Made by a program: the position numbers and the translations under genes. Shown in pieces: positions 1 to 8,642 of a DNA stretch of 64,000 nt. This DNA is from Desulfovibrio sp. (GTDB lineage: Bacteria > Desulfobacterota > Desulfovibrionia > Desulfovibrionales > Desulfovibrionaceae), in NCBI GenBank assembly GCA_031287575.1, contig JAITSV010000058.1, positions 62,001-126,000 of the forward strand. The letters are read 5' to 3'. The notes beneath the pieces were generated by a model. That model worked only from the letters and a program-made list of their open reading frames with translations. It had not been told where the DNA came from and did no database searches. Positions within the stretch are counted from its first letter, which is position 1, and each line of letters starts with the position of its first letter.

Positions 1-1
1 C

Positions 2-1189
2 ACGGGCGTGGTCACCGGGGGGGCAGCCATCGTGCTGGTGTGCCTGGTGGTGTTCGGCATCGTGCGCGGGGTGACCCGGGCCCTCGGCTCCAGCGTGTCC
101 TATGCCCAGGTGGTGGCGGGCGGCGAACTGGGACGCACCTTGGAACTGACCCGCGGCGACGAGATCGGCGAGTTGGCCGACGCCCTGCGCACCATGGTGG
201 GCACCCTGCGCGACATGATCGCCACCGCCGACCACAAGACCGCCGAAGCCGAGGAACAGACCCGCCGCGCCGAACGCGCCGTGCAGGAGGCCGAGGCCGC
301 CAAGCAGCGCGCCGAAGCGGCCCGCCGCGAAGGCATGTTGCAGGCCGCCGGGCAGCTGGACATCATCGTCATGCGCGTCAGCGCCGCGTCGGAGGAACTG
401 GCCGCGCAGATCGAACAGTCGTCGCGCGGGACCGACGTGCAGCGCGAACGCACGGCGGAAGCGGCCACGGCCATGGAACAGATGAACGCCAGCGTGCTGG
501 AAGTGGCCCGCAACGCCACCGACGCGGCGGGCAGCGCCGACAGGGCGCGCGCCACGGCCCAGGAAGGCGCCGGGGTGGTGGAATCCGTGGTGGCGGCCAT
601 CGACGAGGTCAGCCGCCACGCGGGTGAACTGACCCGCAGCCTGGGGGACCTGGGCAACAGGGCTGAAGGCATCGGCCGCATCATGGGCGTCATCAGCGAC
701 ATTGCCGACCAGACCAACCTGCTGGCGCTGAACGCGGCCATCGAGGCGGCCCGCGCCGGGGACGCCGGGCGCGGCTTTGCCGTGGTGGCCGACGAGGTGC
801 GCAAGCTGGCCGAAAAGACCATGAACGCCACCCGGGAAGTGGACGAGGCGGTGCGCGCCATCCAGACCGGCACCCGCGAGAACATCCGGGGCATGGAAGA
901 AGCCTCGGGCGCGGTGGGCCGCAGCACCGAACTGGCCACCGTGGCCGGGCGCTCGCTGGGCGACATCGTGACCATCGTGCAGACCACCGCCGACCAGGTG
1001 CGCTCCATCGCCACCGCCTCGGAGGAACAGTCCGCCGCCAGCGAGCAGATCAACCGGGGCACGGAAGAAGTGAACCGCATCGCGGCGGAAACCGCCGACG
1101 CCATGAACCAGTCCGCCGCCGCCGTGGCGGAGCTGGCCCGCATGGCGGGCGAACTGCGCGGTCTGGTCGAGGAACTGAAGCGGGCCTAG
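2..1189 (+). CDS. Methyl-accepting chemotaxis protein, 3' part
   Basis: This is the C-terminal part of a membrane chemoreceptor that signals through CheW/CheA. The reading frame is open to the left edge, so the gene starts outside the window. The first in-window start codon (GTG at 8) is probably internal, because what follows is a single membrane helix (about residues 5-25) of the kind that precedes HAMP, and no sensing domain is present. A HAMP region follows, then a coiled coil rich in Ala, Glu and Arg (about 75-110), then the cytoplasmic signalling domain. The conserved hairpin tip is clear ([20 protein letters not shown], about residues 234-253). No C-terminal CheR-docking pentapeptide is seen. 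The ligand cannot be deduced because the sensory part is missing. Confidence 0.93.
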   Translation, partial: TGVVTGGAAIVLVCLVVFGIVRGVTRALGSSVSYAQVVAGGELGRTLELTRGDEIGELADALRTMVGTLRDMIATADHKTAEAEEQTRRAERAVQEAEAAKQRAEAARREGMLQAAGQLDIIVMRVSAASEELAAQIEQSSRGTDVQRERTAEAATAMEQMNASVLEVARNATDAAGSADRARATAQEGAGVVESVVAAIDEVSRHAGELTRSLGDLGNRAEGIGRIMGVISDIADQTNLLALNAAIEAARAGDAGRGFAVVADEVRKLAEKTMNATREVDEAVRAIQTGTRENIRGMEEASGAVGRSTELATVAGRSLGDIVTIVQTTADQVRSIATASEEQSAASEQINRGTEEVNRIAAETADAMNQSAAAVAELARMAGELRGLVEELKRA

Positions 1190-1198
1190 CCCGGCAAG

Positions 1199-1220
1199 GC
1201 CGCGCGTCCTTCCGCGCGGC
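1199..1220 (+). terminator. GC-rich hairpin after chemoreceptor
   Basis: A perfect 8-bp stem (GCCGCGCG/CGCGCGGC) with a 6-nt loop starts 10 bases after the stop codon. It is flanked by CCGG on both sides, which could lengthen it. There is no T-tract, so termination is only a guess. The next 140 bases hold degenerate direct repeats (for example CATCTCATCGGGGC and CATGTCATCGGGGC near 1310-1335) and no gene. Confidence 0.4.
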
Positions 1221-1364
1221 ACCGGAAAACGGCGCGTGCCCGTCACCATGTGGCGGGCACGCACTGTTTTCACGGCCACACGGTGCCGGCCACACATCAT
1301 TTGGACACATCTCATCGGGGCACATGTCATCGGGGCGCGCGCTGTCCGGCCATACGGTGTCCGG

Positions 1365-2270
1365 TCACTCGCTGCTGGCCGGGGCATCCGGCACGGTGCC
1401 GTGCACCTCGCGGGCAATGTCCAGCCATGCCCGCGCCGCGTGCGACAGGTACCCCCCGCGCCGCCAGACCAGCGCCATGCGCCACTGCATGTCCGGCTCG
1501 TCCAGCAGGACCCGTTCCGCCGTGGTGTGGTGCTCGGCAACCATCAGCCGGGGCAGCAGCGCAACCCCCATGCCCGCCTCCACCAGCCCCACGATGAAGT
1601 CCATCTGGCCGCTGCGCGCGGCCACCCTGGGGCGAAAGCCGTTGCGCTCGCACCCGTCCAGCACGATCTGGTTCAACTGGAACGCCTCGTCGAACAGGAT
1701 GAACGGCTCGCCCGCCATGTCGCGCAAGCGCAGGGCCTTCCGCGCCGCCAGGGCATGCCCCGGCGGCAGCAGCACCATCAGCGGCTCCGCCCGCACGTGC
1801 TGCCACTCGAATTCCCCGGATATGGGCGCCAGCGACGCGGCAAGGTCCACCTCGCCCGCGTGCAGCAATTCGCCCAGCCGCCTGCTGCCGTCCTCCACCA
1901 GGGCCACGTCCACGCCGGGATAGCGGCTGCGGAACAGCGCGAACACCGGCGCGAACAGCACCCGGCTGCCGAACAGCGGCACCCCCACCCGCAGGGCGCC
2001 ACGCCGCAGCCCGCGCAATTCGTCCAGTTCGCCCACGATGTCTTCCGCCGTGGCCAGGATGCCCCGCGCCCTGCGAAACACCACCTCGCCCGCCTCCGTA
2101 AGCTGGCACCGGCCGCCCATGCGGTCCAGCAGCATCACGCCCAGTTCGTCCTCCAACTGGCGCACTGCCTTGCTCACGTTGGACTGGGTGGTGAACAGCA
2201 CCTTGGCCGCCGCGGAAAATCCTCCCTGGCGCACCACCTCGACAAGGGCATGCAACATTCTGAATTCCAT
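1365..2270 (-). CDS. LysR-family transcriptional regulator
   Basis: This 301-residue protein has standard LysR layout: an N-terminal winged helix-turn-helix (about residues 1-60, containing GGFSAAAKVLFTTQSNVSKAV) and a periplasmic-binding-like effector domain (about 90-290). It is divergent from the CidA/LrgA and LrgB genes that begin about 100 bases away, which is the common arrangement of CidR-type regulators. The inference is that it controls that pair, possibly in response to overflow metabolites as described for CidR, but the effector cannot be read from the sequence. The start ATG at 2270 gives a full-length DNA-binding domain. Confidence 0.9.
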   Translation of the reverse strand: MEFRMLHALVEVVRQGGFSAAAKVLFTTQSNVSKAVRQLEDELGVMLLDRMGGRCQLTEAGEVVFRRARGILATAEDIVGELDELRGLRRGALRVGVPLFGSRVLFAPVFALFRSRYPGVDVALVEDGSRRLGELLHAGEVDLAASLAPISGEFEWQHVRAEPLMVLLPPGHALAARKALRLRDMAGEPFILFDEAFQLNQIVLDGCERNGFRPRVAARSGQMDFIVGLVEAGMGVALLPRLMVAEHHTTAERVLLDEPDMQWRMALVWRRGGYLSHAARAWLDIAREVHGTVPDAPASSE

Positions 2271-2275
2271 TTTCT

Positions 2276-2296
2276 ATTCCTACCAGAGATAGGCAT
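2276..2296. promoter_or_regulatory. Candidate LysR operator between divergent genes
   Basis: The short intergenic region between the LysR gene and the cidA-like gene contains an interrupted palindrome of the form ATnCCTA-N7-TAGGnAT. Its size and spacing fit the T-N11-A type sites bound by LysR proteins. It sits only a few bases upstream of the LysR start, so binding there would suit autoregulation combined with activation of the divergent pair. This is inferred from symmetry and position only. Confidence 0.4.
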
Positions 2297-2376
2297 GATG
2301 CTGTCAATTCATTTCACGAACACCGCAGGCGGACATACGTAGGGACATGCGCGATGACGCGCCAAGGAGACGTTTC

Positions 2377-2874
2377 ATGTCCGTCCGCAAACTGTCGTTG
2401 TCCCTGCGCCTTGCCGCCCGCCGCAGCCGCCTGATCCAGGGTGGTTTCATCGCCGCCCTGTGGCTGGCGGGCGAGACCCTGGTGCGGCTGGCGCACCTGC
2501 CCGTGCCGGGCGGGGTGGTGGGCCTTGGGCTGGTGTTGCTGCTGCTGGCCGGCGGCTGGGTGAACGCGGTGGACCTGCAACGCGGCGCCCGCTGGCTGAT
2601 GGCCGAGATGCTGCTGTTCTTCGTGCCCGCCGTGCTGGCCGTGCTGGACCACCGCGAATTCCTGAGCCTGCTGGGGCTGAAGCTGCTGGCCGTGGTGCTG
2701 CTGGGCACGCTGACGGTCATGGGTGGCACGGCACTGGTGGTGGATGCCTGCTGCCGGTTGCACTTCCGGGGCGCCGGTCACGCCCCTGCCGGACTGGCCC
2801 CTGCCGGTCTGGCCCCTGCCGGTCCGGGACATACCAGCGCGAACCCGTCCGGCTCGCCCCGACATCCTTCGTGA
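2377..2874 (+). CDS. CidA/LrgA-family holin-like membrane protein
   Basis: A small hydrophobic protein (165 residues) with about four membrane helices and the family signature around PVPGGVVGLGLVLLLL and AEMLLFFVPA. CidA/LrgA proteins are proposed to form holin-like pores or metabolite (pyruvate) transporters together with an LrgB/CidB partner, which is encoded directly downstream. The ATG at 2377 is chosen over the in-frame ATG at 2347 because AAGGAGA lies 7 bases upstream of it. The C-terminal tail after about residue 125 is unusual: it is Ala-Gly-Pro rich and encoded by three near-identical tandem units (about 2784-2824), so it is probably a recent expansion. The stop overlaps a possible GTG start of the next gene (GTGA). 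Confidence 0.88.
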   Translation: MSVRKLSLSLRLAARRSRLIQGGFIAALWLAGETLVRLAHLPVPGGVVGLGLVLLLLAGGWVNAVDLQRGARWLMAEMLLFFVPAVLAVLDHREFLSLLGLKLLAVVLLGTLTVMGGTALVVDACCRLHFRGAGHAPAGLAPAGLAPAGPGHTSANPSGSPRHPS

Positions 2875-2882
2875 GCAGCGCC

Positions 2883-3590
2883 ATGAACCTTGACCCCGCC
2901 ACCCTGTCCCTGCTTTCCGGCCTGTTCTGGTCGGCGGCCACCATCCTCCTGTACCTCGCGGCACGCCGGGTTCATGCCCGCATGGGCCGCTGGTGGACAT
3001 CGCCCCTGTGCCTTGCGCCGTTGCTGCTGCTCGCCCTGGCCCTGGCCCTGCACGTGGGCTACAGCGACTACATCCGGGGCACCCACTGGCTCATGGTCAT
3101 GCTGGGGCCGGTGACCGTGGCCTTCGCCCTGCCCATCTTCGAGCATCGGGCGCTGATCCGCCGCCACTGGCCCGTGCTGCTGGCCGGGGTGACCACGGGC
3201 AGCAGCCTGGCCATGCTCTCGGCCTGGGGACTGGCCACCCTGCTCGGCGTTTCGGGCGCCATGCGGCAAAGCCTGCTGCCCCGGTCCATCAGCACGCCCT
3301 TTGCCATGACCGTTTCCGGCAGCCTGGGCGGCGTGCCGGACCTTACGGCGGTATTCGTGGTGCTTACCGGCGTGTTCGGCGCGGCCCTGGGTCAACTGCT
3401 GCTGGCGCGGCTGCCCCTGCGCACCAGCCTTGCGCGCGGCGCCCTGCTGGGCATGGGCGCGCACGGCGCGGGCGTGGCCCAGGCCCGCCAGGTGGGCGGC
3501 GAGGAAGGCGCCATCGCCAGCCTGGTGATGATTCTGGCCGGGCTGGTCAACGTGCTGGCCGCCCCCCTGCTGGCCCTCCTGCTGCACTGA
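2883..3590 (+). CDS. LrgB/CidB-family membrane protein
   Basis: This 235-residue polytopic membrane protein matches the LrgB family. It contains the conserved stretch SISTPFAMTVSGSLGGVPDL (about residues 138-157) and the C-terminal GMGAHGAGVAQA. It follows the CidA/LrgA gene without a real gap and is very likely co-transcribed. An alternative GTG start at 2871 overlaps the stop of the upstream gene and would allow translational coupling; the ATG at 2883 has no obvious ribosome-binding site, so the exact start is uncertain. In other bacteria CidB/LrgB works with CidA/LrgA in programmed lysis or in uptake of fermentation products; here only the pairing with a LysR regulator is visible. Confidence 0.9.
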   Translation: MNLDPATLSLLSGLFWSAATILLYLAARRVHARMGRWWTSPLCLAPLLLLALALALHVGYSDYIRGTHWLMVMLGPVTVAFALPIFEHRALIRRHWPVLLAGVTTGSSLAMLSAWGLATLLGVSGAMRQSLLPRSISTPFAMTVSGSLGGVPDLTAVFVVLTGVFGAALGQLLLARLPLRTSLARGALLGMGAHGAGVAQARQVGGEEGAIASLVMILAGLVNVLAAPLLALLLH

Positions 3591-3662
3591 TCTTTCGCGG
3601 GCCATTCCCGCACGGGAAGACACGGTGCTGCACCCTCCGTCCATCTTCCCCATCTCAACGGC

Positions 3663-3689
3663 AAAGGCCCCCGTGCGGCGGGGGCCTTT
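3663..3689. terminator. Bidirectional terminator between convergent genes
   Basis: A perfect 10-bp stem (AAAGGCCCCC/GGGGGCCTTT) with a 7-base loop lies between the LrgB gene and the convergent AI-2E-family gene. The A and T runs at the ends of the stem suit termination in both directions. Confidence 0.8.
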
Positions 3690-3725
3690 CGTCATTTCAA
3701 GGGGGGGGTAAAAACAAGGGGCGTG

Positions 3726-5255
3726 CTAGCGGGACGGGCCGCCGCCCTTGGGGGCGATTTCCGCCGCCACCTCGGCGTACATGGTCAGGGCCACCATGGC
3801 GAAGGTAAGCAGCAGCGGCCCGTACAGCAGCCCCAGGATGCCGAACATGTTCAACCCGCCCAGGATGGCCAGGAACAGATAGAGCATGGGGATGCCCGCG
3901 CCTTCCTTCATGAACCACGCGCGCAGCAGGCCGTCGGAACTGGAGACCAGCACCGCGCACCACCCCAGCAGGAACACCGCCCGCCACGTCTCGCCCGAAA
4001 GGTACAGGTAGGCCGTGGCCGGTGCCCAGATCAGCGCGGTGCCCACCACGGGAATCATGGCCGCGAAGGACATGGCGAAACCCCAGAACAGCGCGGGCAG
4101 CCCCACGATGGCAAAGCCCACCGCGCCGATGACGCCCTGGAACACGGCCACCAGCACCCCGCCCATGAACACCGAACGGGCCACCCCGCGCAGGGCCGAC
4201 AGCAGACGGTCCTCCTGCGCGTGGGCCAGCGGCGAGACGCGCTTGACGAAGGCCATCATCTGCCGCCCGTCGCGCAGCAGGAAATACAGGATGAACAGCA
4301 TCAGCAGGAAATGGCCGAACAGGTACACGGCATTGCCCACCCCGGCGGTGATGCCGTGCAGCACGGCCTCCCCGGCCTGACGGGCCGCGCCCAGCAGGGT
4401 GCCGCGCAGGCTGGCCGGATCGAAGTCGGCCAGGTCCGGGGCGTCGATGCCGAAGTCGGCCAGGGTCTGGGTGACCCACACCGAAAGCTCGTGCAGCCGG
4501 GCCAGCCCCAGTTCCACCGGCGCGGGCAGGGAACCCGCCGCAGCGGCGGCGCCGGGCGCGGCTCCCGTGGCTGCGCCTGCGGCGGCCCCAACGGAGGCCC
4601 CAACGGAGGCCCCAACGGATGCCTCAGACCCGCCGTTACCGGACGCGGCGTAAAAGGCCATGGCCGCGCGGGCCAGGGCGCGGGCCTGGGGAATCAGCGC
4701 GGCCACGAACACGGCCAGCGGCGCGGCCACGCCCAGCAGCAGGGTGAGAATGGTGGACGCGGCGGCCAGGTCGGGCTGGCGCACCCGGCGGGCGATGCGC
4801 TCTTGCAGGGGCGCGGCCAGCGCGGCCACCACGATGGCCACGGCCAGCGTATGGATGAACGGACGGGCCAACAGCCAGCCGATGCCCACGGCCACCACGG
4901 CCAGCAGGGCCAGCCAGACCCGCGTGGGCGCGGCATGGCCGGGCGCCGAAGAGGTGGACGGGGTGGATGGGATGGACGCTACGGGCGAGACGCCCGCCGC
5001 CGAAGACCCGGCAGGGGCCGATCCCTCCGGTTCTCCGGCGGGGCCATCATGCATGGATTCGGCACGGGTGGAGGGGCACCCGGCGCAGGCCGAAGGGGTA
5101 AAGGGGTCGATGGGTACGGGGGAGCCGGAGCCATCAGCCTCGCACGGTGTGCCAGCGGCACCGGGGCAGCCGCCGCAAGACAAGGCCAACCGCGACGCGG
5201 CACGGCGCAGCACGGGCCGAGTGTTGCGACGCGGGGAACGGACAGGGGTACTCAT
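3726..5255 (-). CDS. AI-2E family (PerM-type) transporter
   Basis: A 509-residue membrane protein of the AI-2 exporter / UPF0118 superfamily, with about eight hydrophobic segments and the family's conserved C-terminal half (LFILYFLLRDGRQM, PALFWGFAMSFAAMIPVVGT, LGGLNMFGILGLLYGPLLL). Members export autoinducer-2 or act as Na+/H+ antiporters, so the substrate is open. The N-terminal 110 residues are a low-complexity Pro/Ser/Ala region before the first helix; the true start may lie further in. A second Ala/Gly/Ser insertion (about residues 205-245) contains three tandem 12-bp units around 4593-4622. The gene is convergent with the LrgB gene and shows no operon partner. Confidence 0.85.
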   Translation of the reverse strand: MSTPVRSPRRNTRPVLRRAASRLALSCGGCPGAAGTPCEADGSGSPVPIDPFTPSACAGCPSTRAESMHDGPAGEPEGSAPAGSSAAGVSPVASIPSTPSTSSAPGHAAPTRVWLALLAVVAVGIGWLLARPFIHTLAVAIVVAALAAPLQERIARRVRQPDLAAASTILTLLLGVAAPLAVFVAALIPQARALARAAMAFYAASGNGGSEASVGASVGASVGAAAGAATGAAPGAAAAAGSLPAPVELGLARLHELSVWVTQTLADFGIDAPDLADFDPASLRGTLLGAARQAGEAVLHGITAGVGNAVYLFGHFLLMLFILYFLLRDGRQMMAFVKRVSPLAHAQEDRLLSALRGVARSVFMGGVLVAVFQGVIGAVGFAIVGLPALFWGFAMSFAAMIPVVGTALIWAPATAYLYLSGETWRAVFLLGWCAVLVSSSDGLLRAWFMKEGAGIPMLYLFLAILGGLNMFGILGLLYGPLLLTFAMVALTMYAEVAAEIAPKGGGPSR

Positions 5256-5578
5256 GTCGCGGTGCTAGCACGCAGTGAGCGCCGAAGCAACCGCGACACT
5301 TTGATGCTTCAGAGGGTACCGGCACGAGTAGGATTTTTGTTCTCTGCCAAGGAAGAATGGATTTTTATGAAGGGAGTGCCTCAGCCGTTGGGCGAGCGGA
5401 GCGAACCTTACGGATGAGGACCGCAGAGCGTACTTTGATGGTACTCGACCGGAATAAAAATCCATTCTGACAGCGTTGCTCTCGATGCCCGTACGGCTCA
5501 CAAGCTCGCCAACGGGCACGCTACGCGCCCTTCGGGTCGGTCAGGCAGAGGACAAAAGGACACTCGTACCGGTACCCT
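5256..5578. other. Intergenic region with a dispersed repeat
   Basis: No gene is visible between the divergent-side start of the AI-2E gene and the 3' end of the Crp/Fnr gene. Most of the region is a 139-bp repeat (5333-5471). The rest (5472-5578) is unassigned sequence with no convincing coding or promoter signal. Confidence 0.7.
5333..5471 (+). repeat. 139-bp dispersed hairpin repeat, copy A
   Basis: This element is almost identical over 139 bp to 39315-39453. It opens with a conserved TTTTTGTTCTCTGCCAAGGA. A perfect 15-bp inverted repeat (5354-5368 with 5454-5468) then encloses a conserved core (5378-5424) that runs from GCCTCAGCCG to ACGGATGAGGACCGC, and a terminal module GTACTTTGATGGTACTCGACCGG. 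The two copies differ mainly in the arms, where complementarity is largely kept. The same core, diverged, occurs at 13748, 55205 and 62462. No transposase is nearby, so this is a non-autonomous or REP/BIME-like element. Confidence 0.85.
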
Positions 5579-6268
5579 CTACAGCTCCGCGCGCTCCAGC
5601 AGCTTTAACGGATGCACCACCACCACCTCGCGGCGGGTCACCCGCACCAGCCCTTCGTCCTGCATCTCGCGCAGAAAATCGCTGACGGTCTGCTGGCACG
5701 AGCCGGTCATGGCGGCCATCTGCTCCTGGGTCAGGCGCACGGGAATCACCGCCGGTTCATGCCATGCCGCCTCGTCGCCCAGCACCTCGTAGGCCATGTA
5801 CACCAGCAGCTTGGCCAGCCGGGTGCCCACGTCGCAGGTCATCAGGTTGCCCACCTGCTCGCCCAGATAGCGCACCCGCCCCCCCAGCGTGGCGATGACC
5901 CTGCGCGCCGCGCCGAAGTGGCCGGACAGGAACTTCTCGAATTCGTCCCGCCCCGCCTCGCGCAGCACGCAGGGGGTCAGGGCCTGGGCGTTGGCCTTGC
6001 GCGGCACCGAATCCAGCACTTCGGCCAAGCCGAACATCTCGCCCCGCCTGCGCAAAAAGAAGATGGGTTCCTTGCCCGACGGCGCGATGCGGAAGATGCG
6101 CACGATGCCCTGCTCCACGTAGAAGCACGAATCGCCGGAGTCCTCCTCGAAGAACACCATGTCGTTCTTCGCAAAGTCCCTCCGGCGCGACAACGCCAGA
6201 AACGCCGCCCGCTCGTCCGGCAGGTCGGCGAAAAAATCCTCGGTCCAGAGATGCCAGTTGCGTTCCAT
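5579..6268 (-). CDS. Crp/Fnr-family transcriptional regulator
   Basis: A 229-residue regulator with an N-terminal cyclic-nucleotide-binding-like beta-roll (about residues 20-125, including FFEEDSGDSCFYVEQGIVRIF) and a C-terminal winged helix (about 150-225; the recognition region is LTQEQMAAMTGSCQQTVSDFL). It lacks the N-terminal Cys cluster of Fnr. The ATG at 6268 is preferred over an in-frame GTG at 6337 because a G-rich ribosome-binding site precedes it and the fold begins there. It lies directly downstream of the AprB-like and AprA-like genes on the same strand, so it may regulate them; many sulfate reducers use Crp/Fnr proteins of this type for sulfur or nitrogen stress genes. The signal is unknown. 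Confidence 0.9.
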   Translation of the reverse strand: MERNWHLWTEDFFADLPDERAAFLALSRRRDFAKNDMVFFEEDSGDSCFYVEQGIVRIFRIAPSGKEPIFFLRRRGEMFGLAEVLDSVPRKANAQALTPCVLREAGRDEFEKFLSGHFGAARRVIATLGGRVRYLGEQVGNLMTCDVGTRLAKLLVYMAYEVLGDEAAWHEPAVIPVRLTQEQMAAMTGSCQQTVSDFLREMQDEGLVRVTRREVVVVHPLKLLERAEL

Positions 6269-6373
6269 GGGCCCCCCTAGCGGAGAGCGTAGTGCTCCTG
6301 CGGCGTATGGCAAGGGGGCAAAGGCGGTATCGGACACCGGATGTCCGTGCCGCCCCCGCCCCCCGGAGTGTGA

Positions 6374-6730
6374 TTACGCGTCCTTGCCGGTATGGATGGC
6401 CGGGGCCACGGCCAGACGGTTGCGGTACTTGTACGTGGTTTCCACGCCGTGGATGTCCACGCACTTCCAGGTGATGTGGTCCTTGCCCATGATGGGCCGC
6501 AGGGACGCCTTGTGGTACCCCAGCTGGTAGGGGATGCGCGTCTCTATGGCGGCGCGGGGACAGGCCTTGGTGCAGGACATGCAGTCCCAGCAGTCGCGCG
6601 TGCAGCGGCAGCGGGCCTTGCCCGTGGCCGCGTCCACCACCATCAGGTTGCCGGGGCAGGCTTCTTCGCAGCGCGATTCGGGCAGCCCTTCGCAGCCGTT
6701 GCATTTTTCGGTCAATATTCTCGGCGGCAT
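6374..6730 (-). CDS. AprB-like 2x[4Fe-4S] ferredoxin subunit
   Basis: This 118-residue protein carries two [4Fe-4S] motifs: CNGC with C21 and C25 followed by Pro (residues 10-26), and CWDCMSCTKACP (residues 47-58). The layout and the region after the clusters (ITWKCVDIHGVETTYKYR) resemble AprB, the electron-transfer subunit of APS reductase. AprB of sulfate reducers is near 165 residues; the C-terminal tail that wraps around AprA is missing here. It begins 27 bases after the AprA-like stop codon with a strong GGAGGAA site, so the two form an operon. The order is A then B, the reverse of canonical aprBA. It probably delivers electrons to or from the flavoprotein; the partner donor is not encoded nearby. 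Confidence 0.85.
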   Translation of the reverse strand: MPPRILTEKCNGCEGLPESRCEEACPGNLMVVDAATGKARCRCTRDCWDCMSCTKACPRAAIETRIPYQLGYHKASLRPIMGKDHITWKCVDIHGVETTYKYRNRLAVAPAIHTGKDA

Positions 6731-6757
6731 GTGTTCCTCCGTCCGGATGAAGTGCGG

Positions 6758-8542
6758 TTAGACCTTGAACCGGTCGCCGGGGACCAGCTGCTCGTAGGGC
6801 CGGGTAAAGGCGGTCACCTCGCCGGTGGCCGGGTCGCGCCGGGTTTCCACGAAACAGTCGAAGTTGGCGTCGTCGCGGCCGGGGTAGTCGCTGCGGGTCT
6901 GCCACCCGGCCCAGCGGGTTTCGCGGCGGGCCTTCAGGTGGTGCACCACGGCTTCGGCCACGTCCACGCGGTCCATGGTCTCGTTGGCCTGCATCAGGTC
7001 GTGCAGGTCGGCGGCCTTCAGGTAGGCAAACTGCGATTGCAGCATCTTGATGTGGCGCAGGGCGTAGTCCAGACGCTCCTCGTTGGTGCGGTAGAACTGC
7101 GAGCTGCCGCCCGCGTACTCGTCCATCAGGCGCTGGAGGCGTTCCTTCATCTCGGTGGGGGTCACGCCGTCGTAGTCCTTGCCGCGCAGCAGCGGGGCAA
7201 ACACGCGGGCCTTTTCCGACTCCACCTGCGCGCTGACGGCGGACTCGTCAGGCGTTTCAAGGCCCGCGCCCATGTAAGCAATGGCGCCGCGCGCGGCCAG
7301 CTTGCCTTCCGCCGCGCAGCCGCCCACGAACTTGTTGGGGTTGCCGCCCGCCGTCTCGCCCGCCGCGAACAGGCCGGGCACGGTGGTCATGCGCTGCATG
7401 TCCACCCAGAAGCCACCCATGGTGTGGCCGCCCATGATGTACGGGTCGGACCCGTAGATCTCGATGGCCTCCTTGGTCACGTCCTGCCCCCGGCTGGCCA
7501 GGAACAGCACGAACGACGGGCGCTCGTTGAGGTAGTCGGTCATCATGGCCTGCACCAGTTCGGGGGCCATGTTGCGGGTGTCGCAGTAGCAGGGGCCGCG
7601 CCCGGCCAGCCATTCCTCCATGGGGGCGTTGGCCCGGATGAAGCGCGGGGCCGCGTCGCCGCCGAGGTGGGCGTAGCGGCTCATGACCCGCTCGTCCTTG
7701 CAGTTGATGATGGGGGCCTTGTAGCCCACCGAAATGGTGTCCACGGGGCCGCAGAAGTCCTTGGTGCGGGTGGCCACCCAGCGCTGCTCCAGCGACGACA
7801 GCTCCGCGCCCTGGCGGAAGCCCATGGCGTAGCCGGAACCCACACAGTAGGGGCACATCCAGATCTGCGCGCCGCTGTCGGTGGAGTCGGCAGTGTACGA
7901 CTTGTACAGGGTGCCCGCCCCGCCGGTGGAAACCACCACGGACCTGGCGCGGAACACGTAGAACAGGCCGTCACGCACGCCAAGACCCGTGGCGCCCACG
8001 CAGCGGCCATCGTCCATGAGCAGGCCGGTGCCCACTACGCGGTTGTACACTTCGGCCCCGGCCTCGATGGCCTTTTCGGCCATGATGGGCTTCAGCTGTT
8101 CACCGTGGATGGAAATGTCCCACTTGCCGCGATAACGGATCTTGCCGTTCTCGTCGCGCAGGATGGGCAGGCCCCAGCGTTCCAGGTCGTCGATGGCCTC
8201 GTTGAGTTCCTCGGCGTTGCTGAGGGCCAGGTCCTCGCGCAGGGGGCCGCCGCCCACCTGGGCGCGGCTCCAGCGCACCAGGTCTTCCGGGGTCTTGCCT
8301 TCCGGAATGTAGGTGTTCAGGGCGTCCATGCCCGCCGAACACGCGCCGGAACGCATGATCTCGGCCTTTTCCATGATCACCACGCGCAGCGACGGATCAA
8401 GCCGCTTGGCCTCGGTGGCCACGAAACACCCGGCGTTGCCGCCACCGATGATCAACAGGTCGCACTCCACCGTTTCCGTGCGCACCTCCGCAAGGCTGCG
8501 CGGCGCGATGTCCACGGCCCTGCTGGCCTTTCTGTTCGCCAT
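6758..8542 (-). CDS. AprA-like FAD-dependent oxidoreductase (APS/fumarate reductase family)
   Basis: A 594-residue flavoprotein of the fumarate reductase / AprA / NadB superfamily. The FAD-binding motif LLIIGGGNAGCFVATEA is at about residues 29-45. Similarity to APS reductase alpha is seen in EKAEIMRSGACSAGMDALNTY, in an Arg-containing motif like that of AprA (QRWVATRTKDFCGPVD), and in the C-terminal WAGWQTRSDYPGRDDANFDCF. However the substrate loop reads GGHTMGGFWVD, which is the fumarate-reductase-like form, where AprA has a GSHSGCCG-type loop. It is also about 65 residues shorter than AprA. The start has a GGGAGA site. It is therefore a paralogue, not the assimilatory or dissimilatory AprA itself; the substrate is unknown. 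Confidence 0.85.
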   Translation of the reverse strand: MANRKASRAVDIAPRSLAEVRTETVECDLLIIGGGNAGCFVATEAKRLDPSLRVVIMEKAEIMRSGACSAGMDALNTYIPEGKTPEDLVRWSRAQVGGGPLREDLALSNAEELNEAIDDLERWGLPILRDENGKIRYRGKWDISIHGEQLKPIMAEKAIEAGAEVYNRVVGTGLLMDDGRCVGATGLGVRDGLFYVFRARSVVVSTGGAGTLYKSYTADSTDSGAQIWMCPYCVGSGYAMGFRQGAELSSLEQRWVATRTKDFCGPVDTISVGYKAPIINCKDERVMSRYAHLGGDAAPRFIRANAPMEEWLAGRGPCYCDTRNMAPELVQAMMTDYLNERPSFVLFLASRGQDVTKEAIEIYGSDPYIMGGHTMGGFWVDMQRMTTVPGLFAAGETAGGNPNKFVGGCAAEGKLAARGAIAYMGAGLETPDESAVSAQVESEKARVFAPLLRGKDYDGVTPTEMKERLQRLMDEYAGGSSQFYRTNEERLDYALRHIKMLQSQFAYLKAADLHDLMQANETMDRVDVAEAVVHHLKARRETRWAGWQTRSDYPGRDDANFDCFVETRRDPATGEVTAFTRPYEQLVPGDRFKV

Positions 8543-8642
8543 GTCGTTTCTCCCGACGTTGATTGGATACGTTACGGATGCGCCGCAGGGGCCACCGCAT
8601 CATTCTTTCTGTCGTTCAGACGCCCCACCCGTTGGCGGCATT

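Noticed and set aside
5333..5471. Insertion sequence remnant
   Set aside because: No transposase fragment or target-site duplication could be seen; the structure is a hairpin with a conserved core.
6374..8542. Canonical aprBA of dissimilatory sulfate reduction
   Set aside because: The substrate loop differs, both subunits are shorter and the gene order is reversed, so a paralogue is more likely.
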